This document shows positions 44,701 to 48,135 of a stretch of DNA of 49,654 bases, piece by piece. Every line of letters starts with the position of its first letter. Position 1 is the stretch's first letter. The stretch comes from Candidatus Cloacimonadota bacterium (GTDB lineage: Bacteria; Cloacimonadota; Cloacimonadia; Cloacimonadales; TCS61). The notes under the pieces are model-generated. The model was not told the origin of the DNA. It saw only the letters and a list, made by a program, of their open reading frames with translations, and did not search any database. The stretch is taken from the NCBI GenBank assembly GCA_030620155.1, contig JAUXFF010000003.1, forward strand, positions 1-49,654. Direction: 5' to 3'. The position numbers and the translations under genes are program-made.

Positions 44701-47055
44701 ACCGGTGGTGATAACTATGTAGAACATGTGATCCTAGCAGGTGAATTGATCGCAGGTACTTATGTGGTTACAGTCAATGCTGAAGACATGGTGGGTAACG
44801 TGGGAGTTGAAACAATTGATTTCATAGTTGATTGTCCTGCACCTACTGTTCAATTCATTGAACCGGAAGCTGGTTGGTGGTTAACAACATACATAGATAA
44901 TACTCTTGAATTTACTGTAGAGACCCATGAACAGGGTCCGCTTGCATTCGATGGTGTTGTTGCTTATGTATGGCAAGAACCTATCCATGTTGTGGTTCAA
45001 GGACCTATGACACTTTCTCCGGATGAATATGGTGTATATTCTGTACACATAAATGCCGGTGTTATAGGAGCAGATGAGACTTTTGCAGTACTGCAAGTAT
45101 TTGCAACCACAATCTGGGATGATACTTCAGAATCTAATCAGGCTTATGCTATAGATAATGCAGATCCTACAATTGAATTCCTATCACCTGATGATGAAGA
45201 GATCTTCGGTTTGAATGAAGCTGTACATATCCTTGCAACTTATGAAGATGTTCAATCTGAACCTCAAAGAGATGACGCTACAATTAATATAGGAGATAGT
45301 TCTACCAGAGATAATGGTAGTGGTATTGATCATGCTGAACTTATAATTATAGATCCTACAGGAGCTTCGGAAACCTATGCGGGTGGTGATGGCTTTGTAG
45401 AACATGATATTCTAGCCGGTGAATTGATCGCAGGTACTTATGTACTTACAGTCAATGCTACAGATATGGTAGGTAACATAGGAGTTGCATCAATTGAATT
45501 CTATGTTGATGCTCCGTCACCTACAGTAACCTTCCATCCATTCAATGGTAGCTGGTGGTTCAATCCTGCATATAACACAGTACCATTTACCTTTGAAGTT
45601 CATTCTACCGGTGAAGTTCCAATTGCTGAAGACGGAGTTGTAGTTACATTCTATGGTGTTGTACCTGGTGAAGATATTATCTTACAAGGTCCACAAACAT
45701 TAGTATATTCAGAAAGTGGATTATATGAAATATGCCTGGGTGCAAATGTACCATCAAGTTGTACGGGTATAATCCTTGGAGTTGAAGTAACTAATGTTTA
45801 CGGCGTGTCTGTAGAATGCTTCCAGACTTATGGAATTGATGATGAAGCTCCGATTATTACCTTCGTTAGCCCGGAATACGGTGAATACTTCAGCTTAGAA
45901 GCTATTGTCAATGTTCTGGCAACCTTCACTGATACACAGGAAGGTGGTAGAGCTTCAGTTAGAACCTATGGTTCAGGAATACTTTCAGCCAACTTGAAGG
46001 TTGAAGATCCTCTGGGCAATATCGTTGTTGAAGTAGATGAAGGTGAAGATGTACAGCAAATTGGAGCTGCGGTTGCAGATCTGGTTATTGGAACATATAC
46101 AGTTACTGTAACTGTTACGGATAAGGCTTATAATACAGCTATTGCAACACTTCCATTCTACGTTAATGCTGATGCTGTAGGAATTACATTCAATGAACTC
46201 GGACCTGCAGGATGGTGGTATGGACCTCAAATGAATGTTCCATTTACATTCAACATTGTGGGAGATATTGCACAAAACGGTGTAATTGTGAACTTCTACG
46301 GAGCTCCGGATGCAGTCCTGATACAAGGTCCTCAGAGTGTATATGGTTCCCAAGGGTATTATTCTGTCTGGTTAGCTGCTGATGTTGGAGATTATACTGC
46401 TGTAATCCTGGAAGTTGAAGCTACAAATATTTCTGGTCAGGTGACCTATGGTAGCCAGACTTATGGAGTAGATTTGCTAGCTCCTGCTATTACAATCGAA
46501 TCTCCATCTGACGGTGATAAATTCACTGCTGCTGATCTGGTTGATATCCGGGCTTACTATACAGATGGCCAATCCGGAGTGAACACTTATTTACTTAAAG
46601 TAGATGGTGTGATAATTCCCGATTCCATTATGACATCCGTAAGCGAAAGCGGTCTGTTGTACTCAAGCACATATGCATTAGGTGAACATACTATCCAATT
46701 GATTGTAACAGACTTTGTTATGAATATCAATTCGGTAACCTGGTGCTTCTTTGTTTTGGATAAAGACCTTGAACTTACTTTTGAAGATGTTCATGTTTAT
46801 CCTAACCCAATGGATACTGAAGCTGGAGCAACATTCGTAATAGATGTTTCCAAGACAGCAGATATCGAGATTAAGATTTATGACTTTGCAGGAAAAGAAG
46901 TATGTACTCTCACGGGAAGTGACAGAAGTGTAATTACCTGGGATGGGTGTACAAACAAGGGAACTAAACTTGGTCGTGGTGCATACTTTGCTAGAGTTTC
47001 TGCAAATGACGGTAAATCGATCGTTGAAAAGATAATCAAGATAGCGATAAAATAA
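23797..47055 (+). CDS. Giant secreted Ig-like-repeat surface protein with T9SS-type C-terminal domain
   Basis: One unbroken frame of 7752 codons (roughly 850 kDa). AAAAAGGAG precedes the ATG; the signal peptide ends near LLFAERD. The body is a long row of Ig/cadherin-like domains, each ending in D-x-x-GN (SDNAGN, TDLLGN, EDMVGN) and then an (I/V)D-x-x-(A/P)P hinge such as IDNTPPEY or VDLTAPMV; I count about 27 hinges. Calcium-type loops occur near residues 736 (DVDYSGTVNAGD), 3550, 4418, 4588 (DNDGDGFVDEADE) and 6618. A jelly-roll domain sits at about 1592-1763 and four large repeats at 6781-7655. The C-terminus, from VYPNPMD (7663), has WDGCTNKGTKLGRGAYFARV, a FlgD-Ig/T9SS sorting domain. 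The chain is strongly acidic; after Lys2 no lysine appears until residue 243. Likely a calcium-stabilised surface fibre or adhesin. PorV- and PorE-like genes follow on the same strand. Confidence 0.92.
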   Translation: MKNRMLFLVTFLMVLFSVNLLFAERDITGSTITSSITTYTPGASPTFDFYLDVVDPMFTDAVTDVSVNFPPGVQVLPTGEVPLVLDPWDFIGAYGPPFALDFTGQFGWGVNLTWSSSVAGFFPIPEYGIPVPPGDASCLPGIPVFISPTFTGALVIDWTITSIGTGGGSNYETGQIVIGPPYGLDEINIIGTGGAPTGNDNGFGPTYIIDDCFDIEVITIGEADSMFIDISEFGGPAALQLVKDPSDSLRWTGSYCIEDCTLPAVPCVDDNSATAYATGWWPGPISANQADDNSYPVDNQPPSVSDWGSFTVTDRQTPPDSNGIADFNFGDGIGPDNDEVTYNPGAEGTGDGIVWFVEVGTEFAGDFDSSVLLTQPTLEGTLNWLYWDPTIEVSDNAGNTVYGNAVNPDSLAYLDNDPPNDPDTTYFEVNPTRAIQYAGIGDVIRAVVDMTSLQPIASGMFDFSALDPGPPPDANYQIPGIIDGNLIYADYEVQSGDNEILTPPGLIVYATLIDSASNFSDPPIEIGGTTGDSLFVDGTAPIVIFDIENTGYLRFSPDTDTTLADYTDLTNIPDTLLMSIMLEDWGEIGGPDEFVIRIEQEYLTRDEPNPHAYKTYHIGDEDVWYEETEGPRGWYMVYFWWDGVIPVGSTFGTPGELAPEGIYGFTLWSVTDGAGNEGVLEHVVEHDPWPWTPGETQLNRIHGVIDNTPPEYLQELDVYGVATDAHVDTIYRYINDVDYSGTVNAGDILMGVDQVYFQFGVTRDFTENTEALRRENVTYWIEVAGPDTMRIFWGDEDGNAYPPDPSTQGVDPGTFVEYDTEDAVLFGTILDVNAMVGLGKDIKWIADDTGGMDDLLFKAGTYNVTSMIRDNAGNIRDGLPTRATVELVDILYTAPTLNRLEIVSFHDDGLPPYDANGHHNFYLDSSYDTLRVDYYYDTDDLITVELELADITYLDSVVVENFWPYWNKYFNQVELPTYFPGDFVGNVLTFSYDASEIDETFAWDSLYIVGDVPPTTPGLALNVEIYDTIFGLMPGTALADSFNLIRPEQPVWPDSSSVTLTLSDDRISPGWWSHSYDAEDNPARDLEQDDVDIDIVFDFNGEALTVDFDWFLAIDTEPIDDPMRMAFSAARFSRTDSLAAGDSLYTIPTITFYGLQNNITLPPLVDEHSTEELFVSAYAIAQGYTDGGYVDPPGMGETIVVEPLWIDNTNPGLLQRNGDPLVSWEGDDNYWGHLYPTDEDMAVSWQTTSLTIEFESDEPLPDSLWRLAVVDLDGDPIDLGSGNLTATIDNVAGSEEDTIDGITGYTHFVIDCTINNVPQYSQFLDAVLVVVAPDDEAGNPEHENDPPYPYSLDPFAAGDAYRWDSSEAYVRFMVLEEEPYIQRMEYWHENTYGKIELNGIVTDWGYISEDGTFDLTIQLRDVAYLPIEIIRDISSVIDVDFSQLGTTAVAHENDAIIDTTGTPYEYNIIWDDIPFDGIDLMTRYAEGDTIYIPALLSLDFTTPDEGHVYEDYLELPIIVDIVNPAVTILDPTYIGPYTSRNDLLEGSEYLVQVEVIDDGSGIWEPRDTLYVINDEGAGIIVQRAGAPPPSDLPYLEDFESARGWSDWTVAETPPNGDTWTHTTSLPSACDYGSATGWFAAFDDDGYGSSSDNPLEELISPVINCTGETGVTLDFDGDFEDMAGYGQFWVHVTTNGSTWYQVFYETGDVDPGGFDNHPGLPIDISAYADNEAAVQIKFTYSDEDPGYGSGWAWGCLVDNVSLTATARETAIYDWSVFVPENYTDRMVDFVAEAYDNVNHLGTDIKNWDIGFVPQLAILDLFNADYPYGDVPIPAPWRLKDGDAAALIIGVVDLERIDTVRVKLNTNFEYGARYTYAADEWLILDHDAFASLPDWEGGGRGRVDQTPVFKYLELGNVNNNPHVLNDGEGIVATVGIHHQYYEELDYQEVSTPVDCNAWLVIDNLAPTITDITYTIEDARHEADVTITAIVLDPILGSCPYDGAGVDIGSLNLDLTGLNGDPDVGCSTYNPGTGLAEWNLWWDEDFDSNPLDIDGLLMGDPIDGWITIHAEDYIDNASSADAQIDTQPVVEDVRFYVNDIESDVMFPDDMGIVRVEVDVTAEEFHMAYQLQDRVHLVYTDNIGGTFDSGPPFDFTVYRDRATMLYTYVFYPVFEDLNDLEIGFSVADFDVFAISIYNYRSETYDKDMIIIDYPREDLHGIVESTREQGVYDGNDPTGWFAPEHNIHGELTFFTPTELNTDIVIANFDYVGDFVDPWLNPDEVITDLITPVVLNGGTPHEITINMYTQRAIWEEVITDAQSIWSLYIPPSLQYPGETAMQVIDGYHIPIEIIAYMFGYEMLLPTKYIQVDMNDPAYSMADGWGFYTEEMPRRVDPETDVFDLTLSWFPDTILEPFDWGDTDWDAATMTYTIEIPYEYLPFSDPLVLTTYATDWTPTDEYPSIGGVDPLRIDEPTSAAFVIIPYADDEFGYYDNGASPLPDDSLYYANWLLTPLVRQGFEHGDSVTIQLGQVWDQVAHNEGAAPEITFRFVADYDGVDTDELLIYRYVETEPKNATVAPYVMAGGKFGLQIPVDPYMRDTSILTVEAFTAMLENFVTSTEEADAVLGYWWVGLSTDTLDVGLWWLDQQFSNKVVHPDYTDGTELYTKIRITYNNGSVQETGWITARTENYAIVDGVDPVIHEYGIEVWSETLGYDGEEGYVVPEDIDGRLRITFDDNIMYYEEAPEGYPEVPSILVTGLEDIFFYRIEDGVITPVNDYLIPAQYFDAQRGVWVAEIDSMVVRTDLPEDEETQETIWVSLWDPAGNAYYGNPASKFVEITEDGPIVPVIYGMEVIAGDGLVPWQAFDNINNISGTYFSIAEGENTEITINVYVRAKYKAYIEEMWLDLSTLSGDVHTTIPPFDIVSVSDPDSNLWRGTYVMESPLLTRSEEVIISANTLRWPFGAHDVFTDIFEVTLFVDTNDIEIIDTMVSTMGVDWTINPDGTVEIWATFTDLLGDYPDSLHWLPGDLYPWFSVENGADNFFTPVDIVIPPTNITLVGDNAECYWNIPPAMLHEDLQTDAENTWVSINFNARNIYNETYTWGSDPILVDDQAPGFNEAGSYTYGEYHLDNRTIVPFYTDGLRLGPVWDEYAYLHLVYTDVSGVLEIITDWSHFGGSSSYPVYPMRAQEEFEFLYDAQIYWQWPPVSMNGNVVISITDNVGNVNDDNNNVNTTFVFEENVTFGTYIYPNDDFMQVGPWWYTDQEPTIEMYMEHIVMGFDLIDNNADVWVDEVGEGLLFDPLTLHVNNHVDDEWYPFPHDLTVVNDTTVITLEGAFGFFSEGNYRIQLNTDNIFGHHLTNYVNFNVDLTAPMVTGIQFGSSGSGWTPPVFDMNDVIISYSDWDQIRIRFEDPAIIGTMMPPPPMPGVGVLKDTLFAETTAALYREGVLITEIVPLQWNVNWLTIGIEDLRWAGDNLLPGYYELEMTATDLLGNTANYTKSFFYNHQAAEITLHVFDNNYVELTGGEILHLSDEIAYLGATVDDEFGMVIRVDFELWFDENNNNILDPDDVQYSDIEGDVPVDNHLTSTPDFDVPFECTWHQLDLEWLYVNGGEDAVNDHMDAYNYRHDEGDFNTAIRDWFVVTTATSNSGQTARDTTAVPIIDDVGPAPTIDHLTLDHHTGQDSYIDTEGVHHFFYNYDYDNYIENTSMIYSVCQYDSDGDEEVDHNWPDAWYINYEIYGPDGSLKYTIYDSYMQIPTDYYIGYWDWGYDALTDPGRYDIYAWGYDRIGNQAYSLNHMEVDVFTVGNAWAYLDMWNFDVPGWDLINPIADGSEFGPINPIENILNLRLDATIYHMHEVQYVGFFYNVYDNSDGVPVMIESGLPLPNDSAINPDFGEWADLIYPQEMELWTIAEGDSGRVRIVIPEDLYRGPGFDENDYTYEFYMMITDYTGVPFMHTGHVDDMTEGFRVDYVAPESFMADVADVLSGDLIDDITVVVPEEGNAADEWAEGYDLAGFDHVPTFKWSYDGMRTWNYFETNYPNVWPYDPAEQVFEDGNTRQYWYDDWNSYILDQLAVYNYEGWVYVTAEVQDRRGNWTDATPTQVYVDNQSPDVPITQVAYRLPLDVEVPDPLAYAQWHTLGTFMYEEDNTITAAYNVVNGVGQTEDAFLRMRVHQSEILDLSYYDIPPGESSDLQMPITVYHATGEQLSSWHLYDHEPDPQGYYSFDILLAEENDFWPGTHYFAFVAWDTRNNLEGDEDHSYDIDYDEFMDMWDLQVILVHGQPVETAIIFPDSSFIIGEWVNFGAEYYLRSEVNEMTFQYSETGHSDEWTDIETVEFSEEEAPYFFHIFRHELWQYDGLPFVPGVHVFYEEVGERCEGLLYEYNQFEDDYIGELTWNGADAWTGTFDFPLWDRDYTEYDVVFVADLNDDGVITELDYDVPFIGDNVWPNFWHPNDKLNGTTVEIAPWMLAFNTMDDRLATGLYYFRAVPDGDPRAAMSTSFFIDNDAPIAVIDIEGNDEEVPVFDVWDGNELSLVPLVTDIDGLLVADDDLVIVFYMYSSEAPGTEFRHWYDFDWSMEMAGDYFVEFNVPDPMTDNLDNDGDGFVDEADEANAIMYLRSFGMDVAGNYGFSQEVMIEADNSCAYMHITTINGQVPVGPSWIVDIPEDGIMELEANDITPEIYDGAVFADFYIVEEVDEVDVLHEIELGVPVDEFGYAYATLDMNNFGFDEGYYLLYVVGVDRVDHACEPNVITPVIFNDVTGPSAIITSVGAYDPADLLGVVFTNYAETYVIEVTVADTNDVGTVTLEYSTDDTIWHNVDTQVYDDSDPVVTFNWSPPVEGDATYYLRALPEDWQANDSYIPVTVHIDDTVPVLAADPIITTIVDITIWDDTIVPVLDYRADSVRTMLEYAVDEYHGLFDIASVDVDLVPIVFTRTSHYDLGDNSYVVTGVTGDNFEYDMNDDDAISDEYELVITLTDFAGNTDTLSYYYIVIDNDAPGFIPGSLEHITEMYQTEWYDVSDGEVVQFVLPMGEEGGTRALNWWDDGVQDDNSYFLGIETVEMRLYADDMEDFVEGVIDENYDIWFDWIPDALAEYLYHDIDIDITMTDYYNNSTTQTCNSIQLYDTEVSKARILEVDDNMVDWQAEEYPDVWVTGHDALIETYVPASVDYADNVIFEWFDPELEDWVELDVDGSGVLVPQPPYEYPTSYLYECNWDISELDNGDYLIRAIAIDMAGLWDDDPWVVLVHKDDNQDYPEVYVWDGDVAATELVRGSYYNLTATSEYPEVIDGLSFLYRYVDEEGEVVGDTWFDIGFDADSEVPYYLNDWLIHNTMVPGLEVQIIALADYLGNRYYQPTEQDIFDMGLFVQLPLVDITPPDILDVTFYEFIRDYEEEAIPMWINNSITEMVDLVRSNIAAEYYELGDRDYIEDMSDLHRIILSYTDLELEEHVLEVVWFDDEAEANPYEYNYTNYENGWDISEFENGEYGITLEAWDTADNTSQLSIPFYIDTMAPTSALEITDLGGAPVDYLERGETYLLTANAEDNMMIASYAYVYTVDGGAAIAIDGDAEQVEFTVPEGINYGAELEFTVTVTDMVNLTHESSVTKLVFDSDITEIIITTVGGVPYVPGLHINGEAVGFDILLLGNEEPDLITDVALKYRYVGDVEWELCDEDNPVLIVTGGNNDEAYGTWDVSELDEGDVEVGAVPVSDPENIWEEPLYWATMYIDHTPPELGIPDYVIPSCISDGFMIRVEFAELPADLDHTLVRFEYVIADQADIPEAWTTWTIPPFFGYDSGFWFFEFNPGEEDCPFINSEVYDFRLHIADVAVPDPNTTKVDEIEEVDGGTLFDDEAPIVFVSQIDEYVAPFAEPVEVVLSTSPTFTALAFEHPEQYPFVCGVESVEFYIDGELIDVVFEEPYMTNAWNTTGLMVGPYTLSVTACDFAGNCAEDEVELMLVPYMEPYAVIVGFDFDFEVENWDKIYAVSRDCQDRPTEEVHFQFYVGEEWITFAIAQAPMGGESENGMDLWMVEFNADNMITTTLRAIAYYNNALDELTESSIKPELAVQYLYTPEQGGIFDLAEGTTNEDVHFFYRDLVRATIQQGERVPFFFGMNEVNDNNEQSTEVELFTPHQLADDELTFEALTCETNLLNFMDDEFGNVLTLWSASVDPMNGYSINLNRAIIDVHPITGQGSFGTMTSEDGVMDITVPANGGGSGWIYFEPVLEEDEITYDWDMIPIARQEVVRGDIGQAHAESDFNMYFVEGFRDIDPDAPVYMIWSHGQGGGGYRDTWEFEWDEILEAEFIFEGETPIGASWSWDLEKGFYTLIQLVDPGYEVEFVAVDNQYTDPMDLMWSSFAPTGYGLAGWLQEMILPGWDDLDFYFRTFMFYNSETGEYEVDDDVDIDVYLDDIRIVNDNEADPTWVGHDLDVDPVSGMFEIELLDDNEEYFFDDPPGEVHTITVFIYQNGFETATVSQEFAIDHTPPHVDNLTGGGYIRHNVTLAVDITDPETQINSESIQVALINPEVIELELFIPIIIDVGSMDITEIENGYHCEYTITLDDLGMIMNQGFEPWNDDVNEVMVVWSAMDNVEIYNWMDLGFNPAIYIVDVAPPQVWAISPIGPPIDNDGDGLFNEDPINGINEDQDFDDWNNNGVQDGEWVIDDTLGCWTWVGEPPIVDEDPFDYGPDTLLYGTEIVVAIGYEDIPGATVVDPWYTWWSGACGVDTENILVTLNGEILPNEDAIITEGVWQYGFNRDLLTPGHYVVIASVPDMVGNVGSVNWEFEVLGAAPTVSFIEPEAGWWLTTHTDNTLEFTVETLEGCPVAFDGVVAYVWQEPSNIIIQGPMTISPDPYGVYSVIINTGIVGEDETAVALQVFAATIWGDESESWQSYGIDNTDPTIEIVSPEDGEHFELHEAVHIIATYDDVQYEPERDGNSPDENALSIKIGDISTRENGSGIDYAEVVITDPLGGMETYTGGDNYVEHVILAGELIAGTYVVTVNAEDMVGNVGVETIDFIVDCPAPTVQFIEPEAGWWLTTYIDNTLEFTVETHEQGPLAFDGVVAYVWQEPIHVVVQGPMTLSPDEYGVYSVHINAGVIGADETFAVLQVFATTIWDDTSESNQAYAIDNADPTIEFLSPDDEEIFGLNEAVHILATYEDVQSEPQRDDATINIGDSSTRDNGSGIDHAELIIIDPTGASETYAGGDGFVEHDILAGELIAGTYVLTVNATDMVGNIGVASIEFYVDAPSPTVTFHPFNGSWWFNPAYNTVPFTFEVHSTGEVPIAEDGVVVTFYGVVPGEDIILQGPQTLVYSESGLYEICLGANVPSSCTGIILGVEVTNVYGVSVECFQTYGIDDEAPIITFVSPEYGEYFSLEAIVNVLATFTDTQEGGRASVRTYGSGILSANLKVEDPLGNIVVEVDEGEDVQQIGAAVADLVIGTYTVTVTVTDKAYNTAIATLPFYVNADAVGITFNELGPAGWWYGPQMNVPFTFNIVGDIAQNGVIVNFYGAPDAVLIQGPQSVYGSQGYYSVWLAADVGDYTAVILEVEATNISGQVTYGSQTYGVDLLAPAITIESPSDGDKFTAADLVDIRAYYTDGQSGVNTYLLKVDGVIIPDSIMTSVSESGLLYSSTYALGEHTIQLIVTDFVMNINSVTWCFFVLDKDLELTFEDVHVYPNPMDTEAGATFVIDVSKTADIEIKIYDFAGKEVCTLTGSDRSVITWDGCTNKGTKLGRGAYFARVSANDGKSIVEKIIKIAIK
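28573..29085 (+). other. Choice-of-anchor-J/MAM-like jelly-roll domain within the giant protein
   Basis: Residues about 1592-1763 read PYLEDFESARGWSDWTVAE at the start, a central ISPVINCTGETGVTLDFDG, and end with WGCLVDNVSLTA. This is the pattern of the choice-of-anchor J (MAM-like) jelly-roll found in surface proteases and adhesins. The flanks (IIVQRAGAPPPSD before, RETAIYDWSVFVPENY after) look like two halves of one Ig-type domain, so this appears to be a nested insertion. Confidence 0.75.
44139..46761 (+). repeat. Four tandem ~200-233-residue repeats at the C-terminal end of the giant protein
   Basis: Units start near 44139, 44839, 45516 and 46172. Each opens with a W-W motif (EPEAGWWLTT, EPEAGWWLTT, FNGSWWFNP, GPAGWWYGP), has a QGP core (VVQGPMTLSP, ILQGPQTLV), a Y-G-(I/V)-D hinge and a second Ig-like half ending FxV. 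Units 1 and 2 are close at DNA level, with many exact blocks; units 3 and 4 are progressively diverged and shorter. Confidence 0.9.
46786..47055 (+). other. T9SS/FlgD-Ig-type C-terminal sorting domain of the giant protein
   Basis: The last 90 residues begin VHVYPNPMDTEAG and contain IEIKIYDFAGKEVCTL, VITWDGCTNKG and GRGAYFARVSA, ending in IIKIAIK. This is the standard order of motifs in T9SS type A domains of FCB bacteria, in the subtype that carries a FlgD-like W-D/N-G turn. Compare the YPNPFN domain of the 7133-8626 protein. Confidence 0.85.
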
Positions 47056-47064
47056 ATTAATTCT

Positions 47065-47088
47065 GGGAAGGGGTTAATCCCCCTTCCC
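47065..47088 (+). promoter_or_regulatory. Intercistronic GC-rich hairpin between giant gene and porV-like gene
   Basis: GGGAAGGGG (47065-47073) and CCCCTTCCC (47080-47088) form a perfect 9-bp stem with a TTAATC loop. No T-run follows, so full termination is unlikely; partial attenuation or mRNA-end stabilisation between the two genes is plausible. Confidence 0.75.
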
Positions 47089-47110
47089 GGATCAAATTAT
47101 GGAGGAAAAA

Positions 47111-48061
47111 ATGAATAAAAAACTACTAGTTACATTGATTACCTTGATCCTGATAGGCATGTTTTCAACGGTCGCTGCTGAGAATAATCACCTTTTTCCT
47201 TGGATTAGGATGGGATTAGGTGCAAAAGCAATGGCTATGGGTGGAACAGGAACTGCATTTATGGACAATATTACAGCTACTTATTGGAATCCTGCTGCTC
47301 TTGCTAATGTAAAAAGAGCAGAATTTGCTACAATGTATACTGATATGGGATTGGACAGGATGCAAAATTATGCCGCCTTAGGAACAAGTTTTAAGTATGG
47401 ATATGTAGCCTTGAGCTGGATTAATGCCAGCGTTGTTGATTTTGAGGAGTATAGTGGAGTTGATGATTATGTAGGAGACTTTGACTACAATGCTCACAAT
47501 ATTGGCTTAAGTCTGGCTTTAGGTCCTGGTAAGTTCAAATTCGGTTTAACAGCGAAGATGTATATGGATAAAATGGCTGAGGATACTGAAAATGGATTTG
47601 GCTCTGATTTGGGAATATTATGGAACATCAATGAGTATTTAAGCATTGCTGGAATGATCAGGGATATTTATTCAGAAATGGATAAAGAAGAAGTTCCTCA
47701 TCAAGCCGTTCTTGGTCTCGCTGTACATCCGATTTACGGTCTTACTTTTGCTACAGATCTTAAAACCGTAAAACATTCAGATGAGTGGACTGTTCATATT
47801 GGAGCTGAATATTGGACAGGAATTGGGAGAGATACGGAGATTGGATCCAGTCATTCAGGTATAACTCTTGAAGAGAAGACCAAATGGGATGAAATAATTT
47901 CTAATACTCAAGCTGGAATTAGATTAGGTGTAAATAATGGTGATTTTACAGCTGGATGTGGAATCAGATTTAAGATGCTCGGATTGAACTATGCCTATAT
48001 ATCAGAATCAACACCAGGATTTGACGACTCCCATCAATTCACACTCATTTTAAAATTTTAA
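47111..48061 (+). CDS. porV: PorV/PorQ-family outer-membrane beta-barrel (T9SS)
   Basis: A 316-residue barrel protein counted from the ATG at 47111, which has GGAGG at the right distance; the track start at 47099 (MEEK) lies on that ribosome site itself. The signal peptide ends near TVAAEN. The family signature follows: WIRMGLGAKAMAMGGTGTAF then ATYWNPAALANVKRAEF, as in PorV/PorQ/UPF0164 proteins. Alternating strands run to a terminal aromatic, HQFTLILKF. PorV binds T9SS cargo C-terminal domains at the Sov translocon and hands them to the attachment machinery. Position right after a T9SS cargo gene and before a PorE-like gene suggests a dedicated module. PorQ or another UPF0164 member is the alternative. 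Confidence 0.87.
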   Translation: MNKKLLVTLITLILIGMFSTVAAENNHLFPWIRMGLGAKAMAMGGTGTAFMDNITATYWNPAALANVKRAEFATMYTDMGLDRMQNYAALGTSFKYGYVALSWINASVVDFEEYSGVDDYVGDFDYNAHNIGLSLALGPGKFKFGLTAKMYMDKMAEDTENGFGSDLGILWNINEYLSIAGMIRDIYSEMDKEEVPHQAVLGLAVHPIYGLTFATDLKTVKHSDEWTVHIGAEYWTGIGRDTEIGSSHSGITLEEKTKWDEIISNTQAGIRLGVNNGDFTAGCGIRFKMLGLNYAYISESTPGFDDSHQFTLILKF

Positions 48062-48072
48062 GAAGAATTTAG

Positions 48073-48096
48073 AAGGGAGGATTAAATTTCTCCCTT
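48073..48096 (+). promoter_or_regulatory. Intercistronic hairpin between porV-like and OmpA-family genes
   Basis: AAGGGAG (48073-48079) pairs with CTCCCTT (48090-48096) across a 10-base loop, followed by TTAAATTTTT. The short T-run is interrupted, so termination would be weak. It mirrors the hairpin after the giant gene. Confidence 0.6.
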
Positions 48097-48135
48097 TAAA
48101 TTTTTCTGAGGGCGAAAAAAAATTAAGGAGACCCC

